A stretch of 64,000 nucleotides of DNA from Endotrypanum monterogeii. Its lineage: Eukaryota > Euglenozoa > Kinetoplastea > Trypanosomatida > Trypanosomatidae. The stretch spans positions 565,003 through 629,002 of the forward strand of contig CM007347.1 in assembly GCA_000333855.2 (NCBI GenBank). Direction: 5' to 3'. Below the pieces are notes generated by a model. It ran no database searches, was not told the DNA's origin, and was given only the letters and a program-made list of their open reading frames with translations. Both the position numbers and the translations under genes were made by a program. This document shows, one piece after another, positions 20,028-30,000 of the stretch (position 1 is the stretch's first letter; each line of letters opens with the position of its first letter).

Positions 20028-22541
20028 ATGAGCTCGTCGTCTGTACTGGACCTAAACCGGAAGTGGTTTATGGTTCCATTGCCCTTGCGCACTTGTAGTC
20101 TGCGCGATGTGGCAAACACCACCGTCACTAAGGAGCAGATGGACTCCTATTTCCAGGAGGCGCAGTCTATTCTTGATAGTGAGAGCAAAGCAGCGCAGAT
20201 GGACCGTGGTCGCTGGTACAGCTCACAATTTATGAGTCGCGGTACCACATCTGATAAAATTGCGTCTGCCGCGGTGAAGTTGGCGGATACAGACTTCATG
20301 TTCCACTTGGACGGGTTCGCGCTGCTTTTTGACACCGCGCGCACGGACACGCATCACTATGAGGCAGCGCTAAAGGCGCTGGCGGCTGTGTGGCCAAAGC
20401 TGTTGCCCCCGCGCCCCTTGAAGCGCTTTGTCTCGCAATACTTCGCCACATTACCAACAGAGGAGGTGGCGCGGAAGACCACACTTGTGTACTGGTATAT
20501 CGAGGATTATCTCAAGCGCACTTACGCTCAGTTTCTGTCCCTGAGCGAGTCGATGTTGAAGGATCGTATTGTTCAGCGCCGCGAGACGTGGCTGGATGTT
20601 GTGGGTAAGCTGCTTTGTTCCGTCGCGGAGAGCCGCAGCACTGCCATGGCGATGATGATCGATAAATTGGGTGATCCCATCTCTACCGTCGCACACAAAG
20701 CCTACCACCACTTGCTGAAGCTGCTCTCTGAATCATCTACGCACCAGTCAATGCTGTTTGTAGAGCTGGAGAAGATCATCTTCATGAAGAATTGCCCTCT
20801 GCGGACGATGCGCTACGCCGCCAATGTAATGAATCAGCTCGTCTTCAGCAAGGAGGAACGTAAGCTGGCCCTCAAGTGCGTACAGACATACCTCAGTCTT
20901 TTCCGCCAGATCATCCTCACCGGAAATGTCGACTCGACTGTGACGACAGCGATCATTGTCGGGCTGCGACGTGCCTTTCCCTACGCTGGCGTCGATTTGG
21001 CCCCATTGGAGGAACACCTCAACGCTCTTTTCATTCTCGCCAACACGGGCAACTTCCAGCAGCGTGTGGCCACGCTTACGCTGCTTCAGCTTCTTGCCTT
21101 TCACAAGGGTACTGCGGAGTCCTTCCTTAATCGGTGGTATCGTACGCTGTACGGACTTCTACTGCTTTCGCCGAAGCAGATACCACAGTCAGCGCAGCTC
21201 ACTAATTTTTTCTCGTTGTTGCATAAGGCTATGCGTGCCGACACGTTGAAGGCACGCGTGGCTGCCTTTGTTCACCGACTGTTGCAGCGCGCCATCTTTT
21301 TCAACGATGCCATGATATGTGCCGTGCTTCTGCTAGTTGGGGAGATGTCGCACGCCCACCCGCACGTGCGCAATATGCTGAAGGCGCACGCGAATCCGCT
21401 TAGCGCTTCCGCTGCCATTACACCGAAAGGAAAGGCACACCGCAGCACGGCCCACGCTGATGCGACTTCCTCCAGCTCCTGCTACGACCCCAAGGCTCGT
21501 GAGCCACTGTTTGCGAACGCCTCGAGCGAGTGTGCTTGGACGCTTAACATTCTCTCGCGGCACTCGCACCCATCTGTCGTCAAGCTGTCCGTATTGCTAC
21601 TCTTTGGCGAGGATATCGTCTTCGATGTTCACCCGCTGGATGACATGACACCACTCAATTTTTTGAACATGTTTGTCGACGCCAAGGCCAGCTTAAAGGA
21701 TGACGACGCCAGCTCGAAGGGCAGCAATACCACAACGGGTATTTCCGTCTTCCACCGTGCATCTCACAAGGCCAGTCTCCCGAGCACGTCGGATCCGTAC
21801 TTCATCAACGCTAGTGCTCAGGACGTGGATGTCGCGGCGCTTTTTCTGCACCGTTACGCCGTACAGCGGCAGCGGTTTCTGGAAGGTCTTTCCCAGGTGC
21901 GGTCTACTTGGGGTGATGCGAGCGGTGAGGCCGACGTAGCCATGCGCGTGACCAACCTCGACGCGGCGCTGTTCGGCCCCTCCGGCACGCTCGCCGACCC
22001 TGCGGAGACGTCAGGTTCTGTGGTCGCATCATCTGACACAAAGAGGCGAACTACGGCAACAAAGCGTTCCAAGGCGAAGGACAGGGACGAGGAAGAGGCG
22101 TCCTCTGAGGACGAGCAAAGCAGCATAGGTGGCGGTCTGGATGCTTTCGGCGCGGAGGCCGAGGGTGGCGATCTCGACTGGGGCTTGGATGATGAGGCAG
22201 CCTACGACGCCGAGCTTGACGAGGAGGAGATGGAGAACGACGAAGACGTTGACGATGCGCTAGGCGGAAGAACTGCAGCGGCTATTGCCACTGCAGACGA
22301 AGGCGGGGACTTCAGCGAGTTGATCGAGGCAAACGCGAAAGAAATCTCGAAGAAGCGGAAACGTGAGATGGACTGGCTCGAGGCACGTTCGGCTGGCGAT
22401 GGCGGTGGCAGCGGCGGCTCCGGTTTCACTCGCAGCCATGGCCGTGGCCGTGGCAGCGCTTCTCCGTATGGCCGTGGGCGGCAGCGAGGTGTGGTTTCTC
22501 ACCGCGGGAGTAACGGTGGCTTCAAACGCGGTCGCTACTAG
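20028..22541 (+). CDS. NOC1: NOC1/MAK21 family (CCAAT-binding factor/CEBPZ-like) ribosome-biogenesis protein
   Basis: 837 residues. Homologues (yeast Mak21/Noc1, human CEBPZ) act in the nucleolus with Noc2 on early 60S pre-ribosomes. The N-terminal half is built of helical repeats (for example PLRTMRYAANVMNQLV and LTLLQLLAFHKGTAESFLNRWYR). The CBF domain is clear: ARVAAFVHRLLQRAIFFNDA, then CAVLLLVGEMSHAHPHVRNML, then YDPKAREPLFANA (from residue 486) and SRHSHPSVVKLSVLLL, which line up with the CEBPZ family pattern of a short YDP-x-x-R-x-PLF block followed by HPSV. The C-terminus is strongly acidic (about residues 685-760) and ends in a Gly/Arg-rich tail (SRG-type repeats), common in nucleolar proteins. 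The start ATG at 20028 follows a CA repeat and a purine-rich leader. Confidence 0.93.
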   Translation: MSSSSVLDLNRKWFMVPLPLRTCSLRDVANTTVTKEQMDSYFQEAQSILDSESKAAQMDRGRWYSSQFMSRGTTSDKIASAAVKLADTDFMFHLDGFALLFDTARTDTHHYEAALKALAAVWPKLLPPRPLKRFVSQYFATLPTEEVARKTTLVYWYIEDYLKRTYAQFLSLSESMLKDRIVQRRETWLDVVGKLLCSVAESRSTAMAMMIDKLGDPISTVAHKAYHHLLKLLSESSTHQSMLFVELEKIIFMKNCPLRTMRYAANVMNQLVFSKEERKLALKCVQTYLSLFRQIILTGNVDSTVTTAIIVGLRRAFPYAGVDLAPLEEHLNALFILANTGNFQQRVATLTLLQLLAFHKGTAESFLNRWYRTLYGLLLLSPKQIPQSAQLTNFFSLLHKAMRADTLKARVAAFVHRLLQRAIFFNDAMICAVLLLVGEMSHAHPHVRNMLKAHANPLSASAAITPKGKAHRSTAHADATSSSSCYDPKAREPLFANASSECAWTLNILSRHSHPSVVKLSVLLLFGEDIVFDVHPLDDMTPLNFLNMFVDAKASLKDDDASSKGSNTTTGISVFHRASHKASLPSTSDPYFINASAQDVDVAALFLHRYAVQRQRFLEGLSQVRSTWGDASGEADVAMRVTNLDAALFGPSGTLADPAETSGSVVASSDTKRRTTATKRSKAKDRDEEEASSEDEQSSIGGGLDAFGAEAEGGDLDWGLDDEAAYDAELDEEEMENDEDVDDALGGRTAAAIATADEGGDFSELIEANAKEISKKRKREMDWLEARSAGDGGGSGGSGFTRSHGRGRGSASPYGRGRQRGVVSHRGSNGGFKRGRY

Positions 22542-22728
22542 GGCCCGTTGAAACGCAGCGTCGTCGCGGCGTTTTCACCGACTCTCCCTGCCTCCCATAC
22601 CCGCACCGAACCTTCCTGCTGGGGTGCCGTCTTGCGCTGTCCTGCAATGCGCTGCTGCCTCTCCGCGGTTTTTCTCGATAGCCGGTGCTATGCATTTGCC
22701 ATCTCAGTTGCTACTCACACACACACAC

Positions 22729-22774
<46 letters not shown>

Positions 22775-24678
22775 TGCGCCTTGTCGAGTGCTAATGCACG
22801 GGGATTGGGTCTACCTCTCTGGATGTGAGGCGGTGTACTGACATCATTTTTATTCTTCCTCTTTCTTCTGACGCACTTGATGGTTGCGACGGTAGAGGCT
22901 GGTAGTGGTGGCGGTGGACATTGAGGGTGACCGTCGGTCTGGAGAGCAAAAAATAAAATATCTTTGCTTCCCACCGGTGCGTGCACATCTGCCTACAGAT
23001 GTGTACGTGCTTGCAAGCAGTGCGGGTTGTGTGCGAATCTTTGCAGCTTCTCACCGCCTCTCCCTCCCCCTTTGTTCCCCCTCAGAGCTCCGATTTTCCA
23101 ATCTCTCATTTTAGGAACACTCGACATCTCGTTTACGTTTAATTAGTGAAGCTGTGCGAAACCACGATTTAAAAAAAAAAGGGTCTATCCCTTCCTCTCG
23201 CCTCTTTGAGTGTGTGCGTGCACGCGTGTGTGTGTACGTGGACGTTTTAACTAACAGCAAATATGACAAGAAATAAACGAACAAACAACAACAACAACAA
23301 AAAAAAAAGACGGTTGCAAATGGTGGTGGGGGGGGGAGGGTGAGATGCAGTGCACCATGTGAAACACTTCTTCAATGCCTTGTCGGAGAGGAGTGGGCGT
23401 GCTGCGGTTTCGAGGAATAAACCCCCCCTCCCCCCCTCCCTCTCTCCCTGTAGTCTTGTGGAATAGGCCGGACGAAGTCCCTTGATATGTTTGGATCAGG
23501 GAGGAGAACAGGAAAAAGCAGAAAAAAAATCACAGGTGGGGCTTCTTTTTCCTGCAGCAACAGCACTTGTCCAAGAAACATATTCACGGAGTAGGTGCTG
23601 CTTGTCTCAGTAAAGACCCGGAGTGGGGAGGTCAGCATGGGCTTGATACCACCTACAACTCTTAATCCTCATCTCCCCCTATCCTATTTCTGCGTGTGCG
23701 TGGGAGGGGAAGAGGGGATCAAGGAGTAACCTCCCCTTCCGTATCGCTTAACGGATTAGCATATGCGTCTGTGATATCCAACCTTGCACTGTTGCTCGAT
23801 TTTTTTTTTGTTTTGAAAAATCAATGCTCTCAGAACCGTTACCCTCCTGATCTCCCCCGCTTGCGTCTCCACTACTTTCCCTCCCTAACATCCACCACCA
23901 CTCATCTCTTTTCGAGCATCCGCTCATTTCCAATTTGTGCATCTGTGCGCGCGCACCCGCGTGTGTGTGTCATCTCCGACCGCATCGGCGTCACCATTCC
24001 ACAAAAACAATACATATATATATATATATTTATGATGCATTTTCAGTAGCATCGTCTATTTACTTTTCTTCTCTCGCTTTTTTTTTCCTTTTTTTCCTGA
24101 TCATCTCGTTTGAAAAGAAAGTCTGCTTGGCGACGACAAGGACGACGTGCATTAACATTTGCAGACCTACAACGCTCACGTAGAGTACTTGGTTTCTTTC
24201 CCTCCAGCAATACTTGCATTTTTTTTGTTTTTCTCTCTCTCTCTGCTTGGGCAAGTGTGTTGGTACTGGTTGTCTTTCAGCCTTGGTTGCCTGATCACGT
24301 TGACTTCTGGACCATCTGTTCTCGTATGGTCTGTGTGTTCAGATGTATTAGTGCCGTCATACATTTTTCTCTTCTCTTGTCTCATCTCCTTTCGTCTTTG
24401 TTCTTACATCCTTTTGTCCTGCACACTATCGCAGCAAGAAAAAAAATTCAGAACGCACACAGGGCTGATTACCTGGAGACGACGCTTACTGCACGCGAAT
24501 CACCGAGGACTCATCAAGAGTGCTCATCCTTCTAGGTTATCGGTGAAAGCACAGGAAGTATTCTCGCTAATTTTCTGGGTGTGCTGCTTCGTCTACCCCT
24601 GTCTTATCCATCCATCGATTAGTCTCCTTCGGCTACTTTTTTCTCTCTCACGTCGTTGCTGCCACCCCCAAGGTTATA
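22542..24678. other. Spacer between NOC1 and RPN3
   Basis: Contains the CA-TA-TG composite repeat described separately (22716-22774), an AAC-rich stretch followed by A run (about 23278-23308), G and C runs near 23325 and 23420-23440, and a TA repeat (about 24010-24030). The T/C-rich region 24060-24250 is the probable processing signal for RPN3. Open frames in 24110-24698 reflect T-rich low complexity and overlap the RPN3 start; no gene supported. Confidence 0.55.
22716..22774. repeat. Self-complementary CA-TA-TG composite microsatellite
   Basis: A (CA)n block, a (TA)n block of about 14 units and a (TG)n block follow one another. The CA and TG arms are reverse complements, so the tract as a whole can fold into one long hairpin with a single mismatch at the CA/TA junction. 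In the 3' flank of NOC1. Confidence 0.9.
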
Positions 24679-25683
24679 ATGCCTCCTCTCACCAGTAATA
24701 CCCAGTCAAATGCCACAGCTGCCACGAAGCGCGCTGAGACGGAGCAGCTGACCCGCCTCATGACTCTCTACCGTGCCTTGTGTGTGCACCACGATGAGCT
24801 GGGGATGGAGATTGTACTCAACGACATTCTCGCTTTCCTCACGAGTACGCACCAACACGAGCAGGCGGAGGCGTTTATTGCGACGTGCAACATTACGTTG
24901 CCGCATCGCGCAAACAACCAGGCAGCGCGCTACTTCTACTATGTGGGTCTGACACGGGCACTGCGCCTGGAGTACGTGGACGCGCATCAGTGCCTACAGC
25001 AAGCTCTCCGCAAGGCACCGGAGCGCGCCTTCGGCTTCAGGATTGCAGCGACGAAGCTGTCCTTGGTAGTGCAGCTGCTTCTCGGTGAAATTCCACCGCG
25101 CTCTGATTTTCTCGCCAAGGACATGCGTGACAGCCTCGCACCTTATTTGCAGCTTGCCTCGTGTGTGCGCTTTGGCAAGGTGGATCGCTTCATGACGGTG
25201 TTGCGCGAGCACCGGTTGGCCTTTGAACACGATCGCACCCACTCTCTCATCCTGCGAGTCCACCAGCACGTGATCAAGACGGGACTGCGTCGTATTTGTC
25301 AGGCATACAGTCGCATCAGCATATCCGATGTCTGCTCAAAGTTGGCTATGAGCAATGTGTCCGATGCGGAGTACATCCTCTCGAAGGCCATCCACGATGG
25401 TGTCATCGACGCCGTTCTAGATAACGAGAAGGGAGAGCTTATTTCGAGTGATAGTATCGACGTCTACTCCACCTCTGAGCCGCTCTATGCACTGCAGCGG
25501 CGCATTCAGTTTTTGAACTTGACGCACAATGACGCAAAACGTGCCATGCGCTACGACGTGACGGATCAGGAGATTATCGAGGAGCGTCGGAAAGAGGCGA
25601 AGGCGGAGCGCGACGAGCTTGAGCGTGCGATCCAGGATGAGTCCTCTGGGATAGACAACGTGAACTTTGAAGATGGCTTGTAG
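24679..25683 (+). CDS. RPN3: 26S proteasome non-ATPase regulatory subunit 3 (RPN3/PSMD3)
   Basis: 334 residues. RPN3 is a scaffold subunit of the 19S regulatory-particle lid. The match to human PSMD3 is strong from residue 75 on: NQAARYFYYVGL, ALRKAPERAFGF, LLLGEIPPRSDF, then the PCI/winged-helix region VIKTGLRRICQAYSRISI, DAEYILSKAIHDGVIDA and IDVYSTSEP, and the C-terminal RRIQFLNLTHNDAKRAMR. The tail is charged and helical. The protein is shorter than yeast and animal RPN3 (about 500-530 residues): roughly 150-190 N-terminal residues are missing. The ATG at 24679 is the first plausible start; upstream in-frame sequence is T-rich spacer, so the shortening appears real rather than a mis-set start. 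Confidence 0.93.
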   Translation: MPPLTSNTQSNATAATKRAETEQLTRLMTLYRALCVHHDELGMEIVLNDILAFLTSTHQHEQAEAFIATCNITLPHRANNQAARYFYYVGLTRALRLEYVDAHQCLQQALRKAPERAFGFRIAATKLSLVVQLLLGEIPPRSDFLAKDMRDSLAPYLQLASCVRFGKVDRFMTVLREHRLAFEHDRTHSLILRVHQHVIKTGLRRICQAYSRISISDVCSKLAMSNVSDAEYILSKAIHDGVIDAVLDNEKGELISSDSIDVYSTSEPLYALQRRIQFLNLTHNDAKRAMRYDVTDQEIIEERRKEAKAERDELERAIQDESSGIDNVNFEDGL

Positions 25684-27054
25684 GGGATCTGAGTTTTCTC
25701 AACGGATAGCGACGGCGACGTGTGTTTTTGAATGTCGTGTGTGCGCCTTGGAGGCGGGAGAGAGCACCATGCCGTACGGCAGAGAGCGATGCTGGGAAAA
25801 ACAGAACTCTTCTGCATAAGGTGTCTGCGTGTGCGTATGTGTGTGTGTAGGGGTGTTGGTGCAGAGATAAGCGTGTATATCCTCCTTTGTTGCCACCCTT
25901 CTCCCCTTCTTCTACCATCATCGTTTCGTGTTTTCTCTGTCATGTATGGTGCGTGAGCCTGTCTGTGTGGCACTGCGGCTAGCTTCTTCTTCTATCTCTC
26001 CGTAACCTCGAACAGAAGACATGGAAGGACGGTCAATGATGGTAGGGGCGTACCTCTTCTCCGGCAGTTGAGGGTGAGGCGTGTGTATGGGTGATAGCCG
26101 TGGTATTTCTTCTTTTTTTATATCTCTGGGTGTGTATGAAGAGTGTTGATGCCGAGGTTGTTGGGCTAATACGTGCGCACGTTGAGGCACTGTTGCCTCT
26201 TCTTCCCACGTTTTTCTCCCTCACCGCCGCCCTCGCCCCACTTTTTATTTTTCTCGGTTCCCTTGACGTGTTTTATGTGTATGTGCCTGGTATTATTCGA
26301 TGATGTTACAAGTCGTGTCTGAGCGACTTCCCTTCGGAAAATAATGAAAAAATCTACCTAGAAAATAAAGGGGCTATGTCGGGTATGATGACATGTATTG
26401 GCTGCACCGTACCTTTCCTTCCTTCCTTCTACTGCATGAAAATATCTCTCCTTTTTTTTTTTCGTTTCTCCTCTCTTTGCTTCGCATATATATACACTAT
26501 TCTTATCTTCTACTGTTACCTTTTTTATTTGGTGGCATTGCCCTCGACATGTTTGGGTGGCCCCGGGTGCTGACTTCAGCAGTTGCTTGCGCACCGACAC
26601 GTGCGAGATCGGGGGAAAAAAAGGATCGCTATTATAAAGGCGTGTATATATATATATATATATATATATCCTCCTTTCCCTTTCCCTTCCATCTCTCATA
26701 CTTCAACAGGTGGGAGGGTTCTGCCGCTTCTTCAGGAATTCGCTACCTCCATCCCCATATCTCCAGGCTGTGGTGGGTGCAGTTTTTTTTTTTCTCACTT
26801 CTTCCTCTTCTCCAGGGAACGGACGGGTGTCTGTTCATGTTAGTGAGATCAGTCTGCTGCCCCCCCCCCCCGCTTCCCCTTCCCCATCACCCCACCGCTT
26901 TTTGTCTGTTCCAAACACCTACTGACGTTGTCCTCTCCCTTCACTCGCCGCATACCTCCTACAAAGCCACCGATCCCCCACCTCACTGCTGCTTAGCACC
27001 ACCAACAGGGAAGAGTCTAGGCATACTCAGGCGACGTTCTTCAAGGGGCAAAAC
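25684..27054. other. Spacer between RPN3 and the CNBD protein
   Basis: Contains a TG run near 25840-25850, T runs (26452-26462, 26784-26793), a TA repeat (26644-26671), and a C run (26861-26871). The pyrimidine-rich stretch 26800-26900 upstream of the next start is a good candidate processing signal. No gene recognised. Confidence 0.55.
26644..26671. repeat. TA dinucleotide repeat
   Basis: About fourteen uninterrupted TA units. Confidence 0.95.
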
Positions 27055-30000
27055 ATGAGCTTCACTGATTCCCCACGCAAGGGCAGCACCCCCACCAAAG
27101 ATGTCATGGAACACAGAGCCTCGCTATACGCGAGCGATTTGGTGCGAAGGGTGTCGCAACGCGACTCAATGCTGCCGTTGTGCATGTCTCGCGCTCAGCA
27201 AGAGGCACGACGGCAATCCTCCACCATGGCAAGCAACAGTAAGCGGCGCCATCGCCGTTCCAGCTCCTCGCTAAGGAGGGCCTCCAGCTGCGGTGTGCCA
27301 GTGGTAACTCCAACATCAACAGGCTGGAGCGCGTTGCTCAGCCTCGTGGAGGCGAGCACGGAGGTCGGGCGAGCTGTTCAGATGTGCTCGTTCTACCCCA
27401 GCATGCGCATTTGCGGAACCGCATTCGAGAACTCTCTCAATTTGGCTCATCGGCAAAGCTCGCATCTCCTCAATGGTTCATTCAGCTCGTTGATGCACCC
27501 TCGGGCAGGAGGTGGCGACAGCGGCAGCATTGTCTTCCTGCCTGACGATCCGATACACTCTCCTATGAGAAGCCCGTTGGCGGCGCTGGAGTCCTCTGCG
27601 GGGGCCCAGCGAGAGATGCTGGAGGAGTCGCGTTCGGGGTTAGAGATGAGTCAAAGCGACCTTCTTGTTGCGTGTAGTGGCATCACTACGGCCTACGGCA
27701 CTGGTCGCACGTCCATAGCCGCCGCTGCAGCAGCAGCGGATGCTGCCGCTCGCACACTTGCATTTTCAGGCGCCAGTAGCATGGTGCAGGTGGCGTGTGC
27801 GATGAAGCGGGCCTCCATGTGGGAGATTGTGGTTGTCACGGTTCTTTACCACCGCATAGTAGAGCTGCGCTTCCGCCGCCAGCGACTGCGCCGAGTGCTC
27901 GAGCGCCACCTTCTGCCAACGTTGCTGAGCCGCAAGAGACGAACAGGATCAGTGGTGGTGAAGAGTTCTCGCTCAAAAGGCAGTGGGAGTGCTGACGATC
28001 GCCCTGATGCCCCCAGTAATCGTCCGGGTGACCTTCCTGAGGGCACCTACCTCCGCGATCACAACACCTTCTTTGATTCCCTACACAGCGCCTCCCTTTT
28101 GCAATCTTTCGCCGAGAAAATGACGCGGAAGCGCTACCTGCCGGGCGACATCATAGCGAGAGCCGGCGACTTCAGTCAGAGGTCGATGCATTTCCTTATT
28201 TCGGGCAAGTGTGAAGTGTGCACCGAGCGTTGGCGACAGGAAGGGGACATTCCCGAGCCAGCAGATGAGTTCACCACTGCACGGGGTGGTGCCAGACATC
28301 AACAATGGAGAAATGGTGGAGTCGTTGGTCCGGAACTGCTCAAAGAAGTCATTACAGCGGGTACTTCGATTGGCGGCGTCTTTGGAGGTAATGCACAGTT
28401 CCTCAGTACATACCGTGCGCTCTCACAGTGCATTGTGTGGATGCTGCGAACTGAAGATTTTGAGCAGATCTTTGGCAAGTTTGCTGACCGCGTCATGCTC
28501 GACAAGTACAAAGAGGCGATACGGCACCATAGTCTCTGGTGGTTGCAGCAGCGGTACAGTCCTTCCACTTGCTACAGCTCCATTCCCATCTACCGCAAGC
28601 TCACAAGACGCATGCCCAACTACCTGAGCGATTTCTCTCCTGTTGTGAAAACGCGGGGCGAGAAATTATTTTCCGAGGGTGACGTCGCCGGTGACATCTA
28701 CTGCCTACTCGAGGGGACAGTTCTTCGACGGGCCAAGGGTGCAACAGGAACGTACGGGGACGACTCCGTCATGCAGCGCCTGGGCACTAATTCCCTGACC
28801 GCGCTCAATGTTCCTGGGCGATATCTCATGTTCGGTGAGGAGCCGCACTTAGTTCCGGGAGTGCAGCCGTACACGTGCATTGTCAGCAGTCGCGTGGCAC
28901 TTTTTTACAAGGTGGAGGGAGAGCAGTTTGTGGGCGCGCTACTCGACGACCCGCAGCTCTATGCGCAGCTCCGGGAGCAGCTAATGCAGCAGCGGCAGAA
29001 CAACATGCGTCTTCATCCCGAATGCCTTTCTTACCTGCCTTTGCTGCAGCGCTTTCCAGTTGAGAAACGAGAAGAGCTTGTACAGCACGCCCGGCCGCGC
29101 GTGATTGGCCGCTCTGTCTCAGTCTGCGACCCGGGGCAGCATCTTTCTGAGCTAATCATTGTTGTGAGGGGCACCGTCCGCGATGCACGGAACTACAGCC
29201 ACAAGCCTACCGCACCCCTTGAGGTTCCAGCGTCATGCGAAGTAGAAAATGGGGAAGGTACTCCAGGCGAGAGTGGTGCTGCGCGAGCACTGGCCACCGG
29301 CGGTGGCGCCAAGGCACACGGGAAAAACAACTTCCCGCCGTTGCGTAACCACACTGGTGCGAGCCCATCATCGAAGCAAAAAGCGTCGCAGGGCAACTTT
29401 CTCGCGTTCAGCACCGCCGGCTCTACTTCGCAGCGCTTGCACGACGGCGCCCGTGATAGTGTAGTGGAGCGACATAGCATCGTGTCGGGTCCCCTACCTC
29501 CTGCAGCCGGTGGTGCGTTGGAAACGGCAGAGTCAGACGGAATCGAGTGGGATTTTTCCTTCAACAATGTGGAGACACTACCTTCCCAGGATGGTGCACC
29601 ACCTTCAGAGAACGTAATCGGTCTGAAGGGAGCTGGCTTTGTCTGTGCAGCGTCGGGGCAGCAGCTGCTCGATTCCGCGCCGCTCACCTACCCAGTCGAG
29701 GCCGAGGAGATCAACCCACCTCTGCCCGCACAGCCGGCCCGTCGATTTGTTTCGACACTGGGGGGCTCATGGGAGGCCCTTCTCTTAGAGAAATGGCCTA
29801 ACGGGTGGGAGTCCCTGTCAACAGTGGAGATGTGGGTCATCCCTACTGCAAAGATACGCCTTGTGTACAACAGCTGCCCGAAACCAGTGCAGCTATCAAT
29901 TCTGAGCGGGCTGCGCCACGCACAGAAGGAGGACCTGCGTCTCCCCACTCTTCCACTCACTAAACTACCGCCAATGAGTATATACAGTCAGCATGGGGAA

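Noticed and set aside
24159..24698. 179-codon frame overlapping the RPN3 start
   Set aside because: T-rich low complexity that reads into RPN3 out of frame; incompatible with the clear RPN3 start.
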